Part shown: positions 30,724-37,801 of the stretch, one piece after another
How positions within the stretch are numbered: the stretch's first letter is position 1
How the letters are laid out: each line of letters opens with the position of its first letter
Assembly: GCA_028819295.1 (NCBI GenBank)
Contig: JAPPMA010000094.1
Span: 1 to 50,682 of the forward strand
Source of the DNA: a bacterium
GTDB taxonomy: Bacteria > Actinomycetota > Acidimicrobiia > Acidimicrobiales > Bin134
Length of the DNA stretch: 50,682 nucleotides
Direction of reading: 5' to 3'
The notes under the pieces: generated by a model
What the model was told of the DNA's origin: nothing
Database searches by the model: none
Seen by the model: only the letters and a program-made list of their open reading frames with translations
Position numbers and translations under genes: made by a program

Positions 30724-32018
30724 GGGGAATCGAACCAGTGGTCGGGGGGCAGGGTCAGGAACTCGTGGAGAGGCACACCGGTATCTCCAACCACAACGGT
30801 GTTGACTGGCTGAAAACGGCCTTCGAACTCTTCCAGCCCCCTTGTGGCAACGGGGGCTTGTCCGCTCTTGACCTCGACGCCGACGAGGTGCGGCCCTCGC
30901 TGGAGCACGAAGTCCACCTCGTGGCCCTTGTCGCGCCAGTATTTGACCTCGGTCCTAGACGATGCGGCGTTCAGCAGGTGAGCGCCCACGCAGCTCTCCA
31001 CCAGGCGGCCCCAGTGGGATCGGTCGGCTCGGGCCTCATCGAAGCTGTAACCGCCGACCGCTGACATGAGGGCGGTGTTGAGCACGTTCAACTTCGGGGT
31101 GGGCGCCTTGGCCGTCGCCGGGCGATTAGTGAACTTGGGCAACCCGGCGATCATGCCCACCCGGGCGAGGAGCTCCAAGTACCGGGTGAGGGTGGTCGTG
31201 TTGCCCGCCTCCTGGAGATGGCCCAGCAGTTTGTTGTACGAGACCTGTTGACCGGAGTAGCGCGCTCCGAGATCGAACAGCCGCTTGAGCAACTCGGGCT
31301 TGTCCACTCTGACCATCGACAGCACGTCGCGCTCCACGGCAGGGCCGATGAGAGCGCTGCGCACGTAATCGCCCCAGCGGCCGGGATCGTCGATCCTGGC
31401 GGCCGCACCGGGGTAGCCGCCGAAGTAGACGTACTCTTCGAGGCTGAGGCCGAACGCCTCTGACATCTCGGCAAACGACCAGTGCGGAAAACGGACGGGC
31501 TCGAACCGCCCAGCCAGGCTCTCGTTCAAACCCTCCTGCATCAGCAGCGGCGCCGACCCGAGGATCACCACATGCAGAGGGCAACCGTCTCTGCGGTCGG
31601 CATCCCAGAGCCCCTTCACCACCTCCGACCATCCAGCAATGCGCTGAATCTCGTCGAGAACAAGAACGAAGCCTCTGGGCGAGCGCATGGCCTGATGGCG
31701 GCAGTGTTGCCAGACCTCGGTCAGGTGGCGGACATCAGGCTGGGACCCCGCAGCGGCACCAACGCTCGAATCCAGCACAATGGGCTTGCCGTCCAAGGTT
31801 AGGGGCTTGCCGTCCAACGTAAGGGGCCTCAGCTCTGCTCTGCTATACGAGGGCTCCATCGCCTCATATCTGGATTCCTGCTCGACAGCAGAAAGCGCTT
31901 GAAGCACCGCCGTAGTCTTGCCCGTCTGACGGGGGCCGAAAATCGCAATGATGAACTCGGGCCGCTCCGACAACCTCGTGATGAGGGTGCCTACTTGAGC
32001 CCGGCGAAACTCGGCCAT
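30720..32018 (-). CDS. AAA_14/DUF4143 ATPase, first gene of the STAND operon
   Basis: 432 residues. FGPRQTGKTTAVLQ (Walker A, about 27-40), FVLVLDEIQRIAGWSEVVKGLWD (Walker B), LHVVILGSAPLLMQEGLNESLAGRFEPVRFPHWSFAEMSE (sensor 1), then the DUF4143 part with YFGGYPGAA, a winged helix (SYNKLLGHLQEAGNTTTLTRYLELL) and a PD-(D/E)XK-like end GHEVDFVLQRGPHLVGVEVKSGQ. Such ATPases are widespread and largely uncharacterised. The product is read just before the STAND gene with ATGA overlap, so the two are probably partners. A 34-bp palindrome sits 22 bp upstream of the start. Confidence 0.88.
   Translation of the reverse strand: MAEFRRAQVGTLITRLSERPEFIIAIFGPRQTGKTTAVLQALSAVEQESRYEAMEPSYSRAELRPLTLDGKPLTLDGKPIVLDSSVGAAAGSQPDVRHLTEVWQHCRHQAMRSPRGFVLVLDEIQRIAGWSEVVKGLWDADRRDGCPLHVVILGSAPLLMQEGLNESLAGRFEPVRFPHWSFAEMSEAFGLSLEEYVYFGGYPGAAARIDDPGRWGDYVRSALIGPAVERDVLSMVRVDKPELLKRLFDLGARYSGQQVSYNKLLGHLQEAGNTTTLTRYLELLARVGMIAGLPKFTNRPATAKAPTPKLNVLNTALMSAVGGYSFDEARADRSHWGRLVESCVGAHLLNAASSRTEVKYWRDKGHEVDFVLQRGPHLVGVEVKSGQAPVATRGLEEFEGRFQPVNTVVVGDTGVPLHEFLTLPPDHWFDSP
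31782..31823. repeat. 21-bp in-frame tandem duplication in the DUF4143 ATPase gene
   Basis: Two units at 31782 and 31803 encode LTLDGKP-LTLDGKP (residues 66-79), with a partial third match (GKPIVLD). In-frame, so the protein is intact. Confidence 0.8.
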
Positions 32019-32040
32019 ACAGCCAGTTTAGCTATATTTA

Positions 32041-32074
32041 TTATGCTAATGAGTAAATTTACTCAGAAGCATAA
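32041..32074. promoter_or_regulatory. 34-bp near-perfect palindrome upstream of the ATPase/STAND operon
   Basis: Two 17-base arms meet with no spacer. The centre TGAGTAAATTTACTCA is a perfect 16-bp palindrome, and the outer arms TTATGCT/AGCATAA also pair; only two positions mismatch. It is in an AT-rich patch, ending 23 bp upstream of the ATG at 32018. Probably an operator bound by a dimeric or tetrameric repressor, though a hairpin is possible. No regulator gene is adjacent. Confidence 0.75.
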
Positions 32075-32101
32075 TATTAAATCTGAGTGTGTCCATGGGC
32101 A

Positions 32102-32146
32102 TGGGCTGTTTGTCAGTTTGGGAGTACGGGACAGGCGAAAACTCCA
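32102..32146 (-). pseudogene. Collapsed HNH endonuclease gene (both ends only)
   Basis: About 29 bp (32102-32130) match the 3' end of the two HNH genes, and the next 16 bp (32131-32146) match exactly their 5' end (ACAGGCGAAAACTCCA). Everything between, about 1.2 kb, is missing. Directly after it, CACACCCACGGGATC (32156-32170) matches the STAND NTPase gene at 29589-29603. Confidence 0.6.
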
Positions 32147-32234
32147 CACAGGCTCACACCCACGGGATCAGCAAGTGAGCAGGTCAATGCCTGTTTAGAT
32201 ATACAAGATGAGCAAGTTTGTACATACTCCGCTC

Positions 32235-32480
32235 ATGGCAGAGCGGCTTGTTGATATAGACGACACAGTGCTGGAGCAGGCTCGAGAACTGCTGGGAGGT
32301 GCCACCATCAAGGACACAGCACACACCGCTTTGCGGGAACTCTCCGACCGCGACACTCGGATTCGCCCACTCGCCCACATTCTTAGGTGCGGGCGAGAAT
32401 TCCTGTGTTCGAGCAGGCAGATTGGAAGGAGAGGATGTCCAAACCGTCCCAGCTGCTCAATGCGTCCACAGCGCTTCTGA
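32235..32480 (+). pseudogene. vapB-like antitoxin relic with altered 3' end, toxin lost
   Basis: MAERLVDIDDTVLEQARELLGGATIKDTAHTALRELSDRDTRIRPLAHI is closely like VapB at 34276-34497 and its upstream DNA (ATATACA ... TGTACAT) matches that gene's operator. From about 32391 the sequence diverges; the frame runs to 32480 with a Cys/Arg-rich tail that looks non-coding, over the convergent small gene. No toxin gene follows. It might still make a DNA-binding antitoxin half. Confidence 0.55.
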
Positions 32481-32652
32481 GCGCATCATCCAGAGAAACC
32501 GCAGAATGGGTGAAGTGAACGTAATGCCGCCCGGCTCGACTGACATGGCCTGTTGCCCCAGTTTGGGCGGCGACCCACTCGGCGAAGTCTTCGTCTTGGA
32601 CGCTTGGCCCGACAACCTCCAGAGTGAAGCGGAACTCGATCATCGCGGGCAT
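32383..32652 (-). CDS. Small protein, second gene of an uncharacterised HicAB-like pair
   Basis: 89 residues; MIEFRFTLEVVGPSVQDEDFAEWVAAQTGATGHVSRAGRHYVHFTHSAVSLDDALRSAVDALSSWDGLDILSFQS. I recognise the pattern of a conserved hypothetical family (hydrophobic strands, D-E-D-F, 'G...v.F...A.SLddAl.SA...v') common in Actinobacteria and other bacteria beside a partner like the next gene, with no settled role. It starts 1 bp after its partner's stop. A role as antitoxin or immunity partner is suggested by size and pairing only. Confidence 0.6.
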   Translation of the reverse strand: MPAMIEFRFTLEVVGPSVQDEDFAEWVAAQTGATGHVSRAGRHYVHFTHSAVSLDDALRSAVDALSSWDGLDILSFQSACSNTGILART

Positions 32653-32653
32653 T

Positions 32654-32929
32654 CTAACTCTCGCCTTTTGCGGTCGGGCAGTGTGGGCAACTTTCTACGT
32701 CGGATCGAATTACATTTGCGTGATTGTCGGGATTCCGCGGTGTCGAGAAGACACTGACGCGACATCCGCTGCGATCGGTCTGTGGGCATAGCAGAAATCC
32801 CCAAACATGGCCTCGAGGTCTGCCTTTCTTGAAGCGCCAACCATGACGTAGGGCGTTGTCCACTGCCTCGGCAACCTGTTTTTTGGGGTGACGAGGTGGA
32901 TCACCGCGAGTCTGAGGGTCTGGGGGCAT
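32654..32929 (-). CDS. Small protein, first gene of an uncharacterised HicAB-like pair
   Basis: 91 residues: AVDNALRHGWRFKKGRPRGHVWGFLLCPQTDRSGCRVSVFSTPRNPDNHANVIRSDVESCPH. The block G-W-R ... G-H-x-W-G-x-L-x-C-P ... R-x-G-C-R-x-S-V-x-S-T-P-R-N-P-x-x-H-A belongs to a conserved small family that I have seen only as hypothetical. The G-W ... G-H ... layout recalls HicA mRNA interferases, whose catalytic His is in a G-S-H motif. The ATG at 32929 lies inside the edge of the HNH gene repeat, so this start may have been formed when the repeat inserted. Confidence 0.6.
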   Translation of the reverse strand: MPPDPQTRGDPPRHPKKQVAEAVDNALRHGWRFKKGRPRGHVWGFLLCPQTDRSGCRVSVFSTPRNPDNHANVIRSDVESCPHCPTAKGES

Positions 32930-32939
32930 GGGCGGTTTC

Positions 32940-33938
32940 TCAGTTTCGGAGTATGGGGTTGAGGTGTTCAGGCTGCCAGGTGGTGGTTCCGGTGTCGGAG
33001 AACGCCTCGGGGGGCGCGACGACGCGGTGTTTGCCGGTTTGCTGGTCGTGTTCGATTTGGTGGTGTTTTTCGTGGATGTCGTGGTGGCAGTCGTTGCACA
33101 CGGTGACCAGGTTGGGGTAGTCGGTGCGTCCGCCGTTGCGCCAGTGGTGGATGTGGTGGGCGAAGCTGCGGTTGGCGTCGGCCCCGCAGCCCACGCAGGC
33201 TTTGTCGCGCACCATCAGCGCGATCCTCTGGGCGTCTGAGGCGCAGCGCCGGCGGCGTCCGAGCCACAGGTCTTGGGTTCTGGCGTTGAACACGGCCGGG
33301 AAGATGTCGGCGTCGCAGGCCAGCTTCACCAGTTCTTCGGCGGGAAGCGGGGTGCCGTCGCACAGTCGGGCGTCGACCAGCGCCTTGCGGGCCGCGTCGT
33401 AGTCGGCGACCAGCACCAGCGCGATGCCCGCCGCCTTGCCCTTCTCCGGATGCAAGACCAGCTCGGCCAAAGCGTCCGCGCAGCGCTGGGCGTGGGTGCG
33501 GCGCTGCTTCGGATCCTCGGCGCGCCACAGCTCCCGCTCCTTGGCCGCGAGCGCCCCGGCGATGTGGCTGCCGGTGACCGGGTCGAGCTCGGCGTTGAGC
33601 ACATACATGCCCGTGTCGCCGCTCTGGAACAGGCGGGCGCAGCGCCTCTGGCGGCGCCGATCGTGGATCGACTGCCCGTCGTCGCCCGACAACTCGTGCT
33701 GCTGGCGCTTGACGGTGCGGGCCAACTCATCGTAGGTCTGGACCTTGGCGGCCTCCACGAGCTCTCGCTCGTCAATGGGTCCTTCAGACGACGCCCGGGC
33801 GATCAGCCGGGCATGATCCGCCGGCACCTCCCCCGACGCCAAAGCCTCGGAAGTCGCAGCCAGCCCGGCCAGCCGCTCAGCCGACCTCACATCATGATGG
33901 GCCCTCGATGGAGACGACCGCAGCCCCGCAACCGCCAC
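32940..33938 (-). CDS. DUF222-HNH endonuclease, second copy with 5' deletion
   Basis: 332 residues from a GTG at 33938. From ...RSSPSRAHHDVRSAERLAGLAATSE on it is nearly identical to the copy at 24612-25832, with the HNH residues intact (about ten changes near both ends). The original start (ATG at 33990) is kept, but its frame stops after about 32 codons because roughly 178 bp, equal to residues 22-80 of the other copy, were deleted near 33925. If the GTG is used, an N-terminally shortened protein could be made; otherwise it is a pseudogene. Confidence 0.75.
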   Translation of the reverse strand: MAVAGLRSSPSRAHHDVRSAERLAGLAATSEALASGEVPADHARLIARASSEGPIDERELVEAAKVQTYDELARTVKRQQHELSGDDGQSIHDRRRQRRCARLFQSGDTGMYVLNAELDPVTGSHIAGALAAKERELWRAEDPKQRRTHAQRCADALAELVLHPEKGKAAGIALVLVADYDAARKALVDARLCDGTPLPAEELVKLACDADIFPAVFNARTQDLWLGRRRRCASDAQRIALMVRDKACVGCGADANRSFAHHIHHWRNGGRTDYPNLVTVCNDCHHDIHEKHHQIEHDQQTGKHRVVAPPEAFSDTGTTTWQPEHLNPILRN

Positions 33939-34075
33939 CGGCCGCAGCCCCGACCCTGGCTTGACCAGCGAGAACAGGCGAAAACTCCATGCATGCAGTC
34001 TACCATCCCTAGTGACAATATCCCCTTGAAATGGTAGAAAATTATGAAATTAAATTGTCAAATATGTTATCAGCG

Positions 34076-34185
34076 GGAAAACTACTGATATCTTCATACA
34101 TGCCCACACCCACGGGATTGGCGTCGATTGGAATAAAGGAGGCTTGCCTCGCCACCTGGAGTGGGTGTCCACGGTCGCTTTGGCA
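34076..34185 (-). pseudogene. Chimeric relic of a STAND NTPase gene
   Basis: On the minus strand 34165-34125 reads VDTHSRWRGKP, like VDSHPEWRGKT (residues 74-84 of the 1403-residue protein), and 34125-34076 reads, in another frame, PIDANPVGVGMYEDISSF, like LIDADPVGVGLYGDIGSF (at 29615-29565). The two pieces are about 870 bp apart in the intact gene and are joined here. So a second STAND gene once lay between this HNH copy and vapBC. The rest of 33991-34239 is AT-rich non-coding DNA. Confidence 0.65.
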
Positions 34186-34239
34186 GTCGAGTGCTCGGGT
34201 GATCTGTGAGTGAGACGGTCGAGTTCAGGTCTTGTTTGG

Positions 34240-34266
34240 ATATACAAGACGAGCAAGTGTGTATAT
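34240..34266 (+). promoter_or_regulatory. Operator/promoter of vapBC
   Basis: ATATACA and TGTATAT are perfect inverted 7-bp arms with a 13-bp spacer, just upstream of vapB. TATACT at 34264-34269 could be a -10 box, in which case transcription would start at or next to the ATG (leaderless). The same arms with one mismatch precede the vapB relic at 32235. VapB dimers usually bind such sites to repress the operon. Confidence 0.55.
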
Positions 34267-34275
34267 ACTATGCCC

Positions 34276-34497
34276 ATGACAAAACGGCTTGTTGATATAG
34301 ACGACGCGGTGCTGGATCAGGCCCTAGAGCTGCTGGGAGGAGCCACCATCAAGGATACAGTGAACACTGCGCTACGGGAACTCTCCGACCGCGATGCCCG
34401 AATCCGCCTATTCGCCCACATCCAACAGCTGGCTGCTGAAGATCTGGGCAACCCCGCCATCATGAAGCGAACGCGGCGAGAACAGGCCCACGGGTGA
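34276..34497 (+). CDS. vapB: VapB-family antitoxin
   Basis: 73 residues: MTKRLVDIDDAVLDQALELLGGATIKDTVNTALRELSDRDARIRLFAHIQQLAAEDLGNPAIMKRTRREQAHG. The ribbon-helix-helix pattern (R-L-V-D-I-D-D ... LGGATIKDTVNTALREL) is that of VapB antitoxins that bind their own operator and the PIN toxin. ATG at 34270 is also possible. Overlaps vapC by 4 bp (GTGA). Confidence 0.88.
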   Translation: MTKRLVDIDDAVLDQALELLGGATIKDTVNTALRELSDRDARIRLFAHIQQLAAEDLGNPAIMKRTRREQAHG

Positions 34498-34919
34498 CAC
34501 CCAATCAGCCAGGCCCCCTCTTCCTGGCCGACAAGAGCGCACTGGCCCGCAGCCATCATCAATCGGTAGCCCAGCGCCTCGCGCCCCTGTACCCCGCCGC
34601 GCTGGTAGCGACATGCCCGATCATCGACCTAGAACTTCTCTTCAGCGTCCGCAACCACACCGAACACACAGACCTGCGAAAAGAACTGAAATCGATCCCC
34701 TCGTTTCCCATCGACCAAGGAGTTACCGACCGCGCCACCGAGGTTCAAGGACTGCTGGCCCGGGCGGGCCAACACCGCTTGCCAATCTCCGACCTGCTCC
34801 TTGCTGCCGTGGCTGAGGTCAACAGCCTCACCATCCTCCACTATGACAAGGACTTCGACACCATCTCTGAGGCCACCGGCCAACCCGCCCAATGGGTAGT
34901 CCCCCGAGGTTCCGTCTGA
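34494..34919 (+). CDS. vapC: VapC-family PIN toxin
   Basis: 141 residues, GTG start. PIN-domain acidic residues are visible: LADKSALAR (Asp), PIIDLELLFS (Glu), LPISDLLLAAVAE (Asp) and LHYDKDFDTI (Asp). A metal-dependent RNase that would cut tRNA or rRNA when free of VapB. Converges on the DUF1156 gene 16 bp away. Confidence 0.9.
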   Translation: MTPNQPGPLFLADKSALARSHHQSVAQRLAPLYPAALVATCPIIDLELLFSVRNHTEHTDLRKELKSIPSFPIDQGVTDRATEVQGLLARAGQHRLPISDLLLAAVAEVNSLTILHYDKDFDTISEATGQPAQWVVPRGSV

Positions 34920-34935
34920 GCCTGTGTGCTTCCCC

Positions 34936-37728
34936 TCATGCAAGCCCGAGGTTGGTTTGGCCTTCGGGGGGGTTGTGGGCGAGGCGGGTGAGTTCGGGCC
35001 AGGCTTGGATGAGGCTGTTGTAGGCGAGGGCGTCGGCGGGGTCGTTGTTGCGCTCTGAGGTGTGGTGGAGGCGGTAGGCGAGGTCGCGGGCGGCCTCGGC
35101 GACGGCGTCGAGTTGTCGCAGGAGGGCGGCGGCGGGCTGCTCGCCGCCGGTTTCGAGGGCGTGGGCGAGGTGGTTGACGGCTTCCCATGCGGTTGGGCGG
35201 TGGTCGGCGGCTGGGTCCCAATGCTCGTCTAGCTCATCGCGGGCGAGCAGGCGGACTTTGCCTGCTTTGGAGGAGGCGATGCCGGCGGCGACGAGCCCTT
35301 CCACAGAAGTGTTGCGGGATTTGGAGAGCTGCTCGGCCTGCCCGTAGTCGCCGGGGGCGAAGCCGTGTTGGGCGTGCCAGGTGAGCGCCCAGCGGGTGTC
35401 GGCGTCGAGGTCGGCCTCGGCGCTCTCGAGGGTCTCGTCGAGCACGGCGTTGATGGCGGCCAGCGCGTCGCGCACGCCCATGGGGGTTCCGTCGGCCTCG
35501 ATCACCTTGGAGAACCGGGAGTAGATGGCCATGCCCGGGCCGATGGCGGCCTGGGCCAGATCAACCGGCGCGATGTTGACGCCCCTCAGGTGGGCGAGAG
35601 CATCGGGCAGCTCAACAGCGAGGCGGTCCAAGAACTCCCGCCGCGACGCCAGCGGCGCAACGTCGGGGCGGGGGCGGCACACCAGAACGATCGACGACGC
35701 CAGCGCGTTGCTGGCCTGAGAGCGCATCCGGTTGGCCAACTCGGTGCGCATGGGCCAGGTGCCGGTGATCTGGAACCCCGCCCCGACCAGCCCCTCCAGC
35801 ATGGTCTCCCAACCGGTGGAGACGGTGCCGCCATCGGCGGACGTCTCGGCCTGCTTGAAGGCGTAGTACACGCTCAGCGGGAAACGGGGGTCTTGGATCT
35901 CGCGCAACCGGGCGAACACAACCCCCAAACCGCCCTCGAAAAACGACTCGGCCCGCTTCTTGTCACCGCCGTGGCGGTACGGCGCCGCGATCAGCTCATC
36001 GGCCTTGGGCGCCAAAAGCGTCGAGCACACATCCGGGAACACCGGCCCCACACTGCGGCGCAGCCACATATAGAAGAAGTCCGACAAGTCGGCATAGCCG
36101 ATGTTGTCGTAATACGGCGGATCGGTGGACACCACCACCGGCGAAGGCCCTGGAGCAACAGCATCGCGCTGCCGAACTGTACCTGAACCAGATGAAGGTG
36201 CCTCCCTTAAGGCCTTGTAAACGAAATCAACCATGGCCGACCAGTTCCCCGTCGAATCCGAGAACGGGTTCACCTCAGCGAAGTCCCAGTTCATCGGGAT
36301 CGCCTGCCGCGCGAAGGTGCTCCGCAATCCTCGGGTGATGTCCCAGGTACACATGGCGGAACCGCGGTCGGCCACCTTGGACACCGCGAACGCTAGGTAC
36401 ACCGACACTGCTTCGGCGTAGGCGGTTGCGCCGGTGCCGCCGTGGCGCAGCGGGGTGGGGTCGTCGGCCATGCCGGCGGCAAGCGCGTCGGCGTGGGCTT
36501 GCTGGCGGGCTTCGTCCACAAGGCCGCTGAAGGTGGTGAGCGCGGTGAGCTGGCGGGGGGTGAACAGGTCGGCCCACTCCGACATGCCGTACCGCTGGAC
36601 CCGGAACCCCAGCGCTTCGCCTGGCAGCCGTCCCATAGGCGGGTCGTGGGGTGGCGGGGTGTTGAGGGCAAGCTGTTCGTGTTGGGGGGTCGGGGGCAGG
36701 TAGAGGCGCTGGCGGTCGCCTTGGGCTACGACGGCCATGAGCCGCGCTCCGAGCCCTTCGGCCTGGGCTTGGGCTTTGACGTGGGCTGTGGGGATGGCGG
36801 CAGAGCAGAAGATGCAGCGGAACTGGGCGCGGCCCTGCTTGGGAGGCGTCGGCGGTCCGCCCGCGCCGGTTCCGATCTCAAAGCGGATGGTGCGGGCCGC
36901 GGGATCGACGATCGGGTGTACCCACGCCTCCCGGCCTTTCTTCTTCGACAGCCACCAACTCGACGCCAAAGGCGCCTCTGCGCCGCACACCGGGTTGGGG
37001 CAGACCGCGGTGCGGGTCCAGATCCAGGCGATCACCGTCGCCGTGCCGCCGCCGTGCTCGGCGGGCAGATCCACCTGCGGGTAGAGATGGCCGATGCGGG
37101 CCTCGGCCCGGTCGCGCATCCAGCCGCCGTAATGCCTCACGTCGGCGGCGAGGCCCTGCGCCCCGGACCACGATCCCAGACCGGCCGCCGCCTGAGCCTC
37201 GGGATTCACCGGCGCCCGCCCGGCGAACCGGGGCGGGATCTCAATCAGCGCCTTGTTGATCAACACCGCCACCGGGTTCAAATCCGACGCGTGGGCCTCC
37301 AAACCCAGCCGCTGCGCCTCCAACGGAATGCTCCCCCCACCGGCGAACGGATCCAGCACAGCGGGCAGACCGCCGTCGCACGATCTCGCGATCTCGGCCC
37401 TCGCCCGGCCCAGCACCTCGGCGTCGTTGCTGTTCTCCCACAGCACCAACTCCTCGATCAGCCCGAACAGCCGCTCCCGCTCATCATTCTGGGCCTCCTC
37501 GGTGGGAAACAGATCAGGCCGCGCCGACGGATCATCCACCAAAGACGCGAACAACACCGCCCGACAAGCCGCCAACGGCCGCCGCGCCCACCACAGATGC
37601 AAAGTCGACGGATGCCCATGTCGGATCGACTTCTCCCGAGCCGACGCCGCATTCACCGCATCCAACGGCAAAGCCACCTCAACCAGCTTCCTCCGATAAC
37701 CCTGGTCATCCGCCCTTTGCCTGCTCAC
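34936..37728 (-). CDS. DUF1156 DNA methyltransferase with zinc ribbons (COG1743), orphan
   Basis: 930 residues, GTG start. N-terminal DUF1156: RKLVEVALPLDAVNAASAREKSIRHGHPSTLHLWWARRPLAACRAVLFA. AdoMet motif I LDPFAGGGSIPLEAQRLG, a zinc ribbon (CPNPVCGAEA ... CIFCSA), and catalytic STDPPYYDNIGYADLSDFFYMWLRR (DPPY type, N6-adenine or N4-cytosine). In other genomes this methylase belongs to a predicted defence system with a DUF499 ATPase, DUF3780 and a helicase. None of these is here; the neighbours are VapBC and a DUF4143 ATPase 73 bp upstream on the same strand. It could act as an orphan methylase or with that ATPase. Confidence 0.88.
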   Translation of the reverse strand: MSRQRADDQGYRRKLVEVALPLDAVNAASAREKSIRHGHPSTLHLWWARRPLAACRAVLFASLVDDPSARPDLFPTEEAQNDERERLFGLIEELVLWENSNDAEVLGRARAEIARSCDGGLPAVLDPFAGGGSIPLEAQRLGLEAHASDLNPVAVLINKALIEIPPRFAGRAPVNPEAQAAAGLGSWSGAQGLAADVRHYGGWMRDRAEARIGHLYPQVDLPAEHGGGTATVIAWIWTRTAVCPNPVCGAEAPLASSWWLSKKKGREAWVHPIVDPAARTIRFEIGTGAGGPPTPPKQGRAQFRCIFCSAAIPTAHVKAQAQAEGLGARLMAVVAQGDRQRLYLPPTPQHEQLALNTPPPHDPPMGRLPGEALGFRVQRYGMSEWADLFTPRQLTALTTFSGLVDEARQQAHADALAAGMADDPTPLRHGGTGATAYAEAVSVYLAFAVSKVADRGSAMCTWDITRGLRSTFARQAIPMNWDFAEVNPFSDSTGNWSAMVDFVYKALREAPSSGSGTVRQRDAVAPGPSPVVVSTDPPYYDNIGYADLSDFFYMWLRRSVGPVFPDVCSTLLAPKADELIAAPYRHGGDKKRAESFFEGGLGVVFARLREIQDPRFPLSVYYAFKQAETSADGGTVSTGWETMLEGLVGAGFQITGTWPMRTELANRMRSQASNALASSIVLVCRPRPDVAPLASRREFLDRLAVELPDALAHLRGVNIAPVDLAQAAIGPGMAIYSRFSKVIEADGTPMGVRDALAAINAVLDETLESAEADLDADTRWALTWHAQHGFAPGDYGQAEQLSKSRNTSVEGLVAAGIASSKAGKVRLLARDELDEHWDPAADHRPTAWEAVNHLAHALETGGEQPAAALLRQLDAVAEAARDLAYRLHHTSERNNDPADALAYNSLIQAWPELTRLAHNPPEGQTNLGLA

Positions 37729-37801
37729 AGCCCGCCACGCTAGCCCGCTGCCAGCTCCTCGTTCCTCAGCCGGACATCCTGGGGCGGGCTTCAGCAGCGC
37801 C

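Noticed and set aside
24612..33938. HNH genes as part of a group II intron or intein
   Set aside because: They are stand-alone DUF222-HNH proteins with no reverse transcriptase and no host gene interrupted at their ends.
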